This document shows positions 23,661 to 24,080 of a DNA stretch of 24,080 bases, in pieces (within the stretch, counting starts at the first letter, position 1; every line of letters starts with the position of its first letter). The DNA comes from Sphaeroforma sirkka. Taxonomy: Eukaryota > Opisthokonta > Ichthyosporea > Ichthyophonida. The notes below the pieces were generated by a model that had not been told where the DNA came from, did not search any database, and saw nothing but the letters and a program-made list of their open reading frames with translations. The stretch is from assembly GCA_001586965.3 (NCBI GenBank), contig LUCW03002058.1, forward strand, positions 1-24,080. The letters are read 5' to 3'. Made by a program: the position numbers and the translations under genes.

Positions 23661-24080
23661 TAATTGCCTATGTATTCCCAGTTCCAGGGTATTGCACCTA
23701 ATTGCCTATGTATTCACAGTTCCAGGGTATTGCACCTAATTGCCTATGTATTCACAGTTCAGGGTATTGCACCTAATTGCCTATGTATTCACAGTTCCAG
23801 GGGTGTGCACCTAATTGCCTATGTATTCACAGTTCCAGGGTATTGCACCTAATTGCCTATGTATTCACAGTTCAGGGTATTGCACCTAATTGCCTATGTA
23901 TTCACAGTTCAGGGTATTGCACCTAATTGCCTATGTATTCCCAGTTCCAGGGTATTGCACCTAATTGCCTATGTATTCACAGTTCAGGGTATTGCACCTA
24001 ATTGCCTATGTATTCACAGTTCAGGGTATTGCACCTAATTGCCTATGTATTCACAGTTCAGAGGGTATTGCACCCTAATT

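Larger units (their letters stand above)
4940..24080 (+). repeat. Giant 37/38-bp tandem satellite array, open at the right edge
   Basis: About 19.1 kb of head-to-tail copies, roughly 500 units, all in one orientation. The canonical 38-bp unit (form A) can be read at 4976-5013, and the 37-bp unit (form B, one C less in 'agttccagg') at 5527-5563. Key words are 'gcctatgtattcacag' and 'ggtattgcacctaatt'. Unit GC is about 42%, higher than the flank. Most differences between units fall in a few places: CC/C/TC before AGG, GGG/GGGG, CACCT/CACCCT and TTCAC/TTCCC. Every unit carries an ATG in 'ctatgt' and a TAA in 'cctaatt', so chance forward frames of 60-137 codons arise everywhere. They are repetitive in themselves and I do not treat them as genes. 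The left end cuts the RT sequence; the right end lies outside the window. I see no non-satellite insertion inside the array. Confidence 0.98.

Noticed and set aside
5564-24038. Dozens of forward open frames of 60-137 codons encoding repeats such as NCLCIHSS and LIAYVFTV
   Set aside because: They are by-products of the monomer. Each unit has an ATG and a stop in only one forward frame, and 37- and 38-bp units shift the frame. They have no non-repeat start or end and no coding bias independent of the DNA repeat.
4940-24080. CRISPR array
   Set aside because: There are no unique spacers. The units abut head to tail and differ only by small changes, and the surroundings are eukaryotic.

Overview
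The window looks eukaryotic. It has an AT-rich, non-coding left flank, a decayed Ty3/gypsy-type LTR-retrotransposon gag-pol region, and a very long tandem repeat of one short monomer. I see no bacterial gene layout, no rRNA or tRNA, and no intact host gene. I cannot name the organism.

Layout. Positions 1-1046 are AT-rich non-coding flank. Positions 1047-1258 are a small island of about 5.6 copies of the satellite monomer. Positions 1259-1950 are AT-rich, with several badly decayed monomer-like words and no recognisable LTR. Positions 1951-4915 hold a retroelement read 5' to 3' on the + strand: a Gag-like region split over several frames and ending in cysteine-rich zinc-finger sequence, then a retropepsin-like protease, then the first part of a reverse transcriptase (RT) up to its motif A. 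The order protease then RT, with no integrase between, fits Ty3/gypsy rather than Ty1/copia. Many one- or two-base shifts, in-frame stops and changed catalytic residues mean that this copy cannot work as read. From 4940 to the last base the RT is replaced by about 19.1 kb (roughly 80% of the window, about 500 copies) of a head-to-tail 37/38-bp satellite, which runs off the right edge.

The satellite. The 38-bp form (called A here) has CC in 'agttccagg'. The 37-bp form (B) has a single C there. A and B are not randomly mixed. Some stretches follow an AAB/ABB trimer register (about 113 bp), others AAAB (151 bp) or AAAAAB (about 227 bp), and others are runs of B. A third form (T, 'agtttcagg') is concentrated in the last 5.5 kb. 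The short open frames along the array are by-products of the monomer, which carries an ATG in every copy and a stop in only one of its three forward frames. I do not call them genes.

The most interesting signal is the relation between satellite and retroelement. Satellite words of 13-16 exact bases, one nearly perfect unit, and one diverged full-length unit-like stretch (4343-4388) lie inside the dying pol region, getting denser towards the array. Either the satellite was born from this element, or satellite sequence has been copied into it, or satellite reads leaked into the consensus during assembly polishing. The sequence alone cannot decide between these, but each makes a clear prediction.
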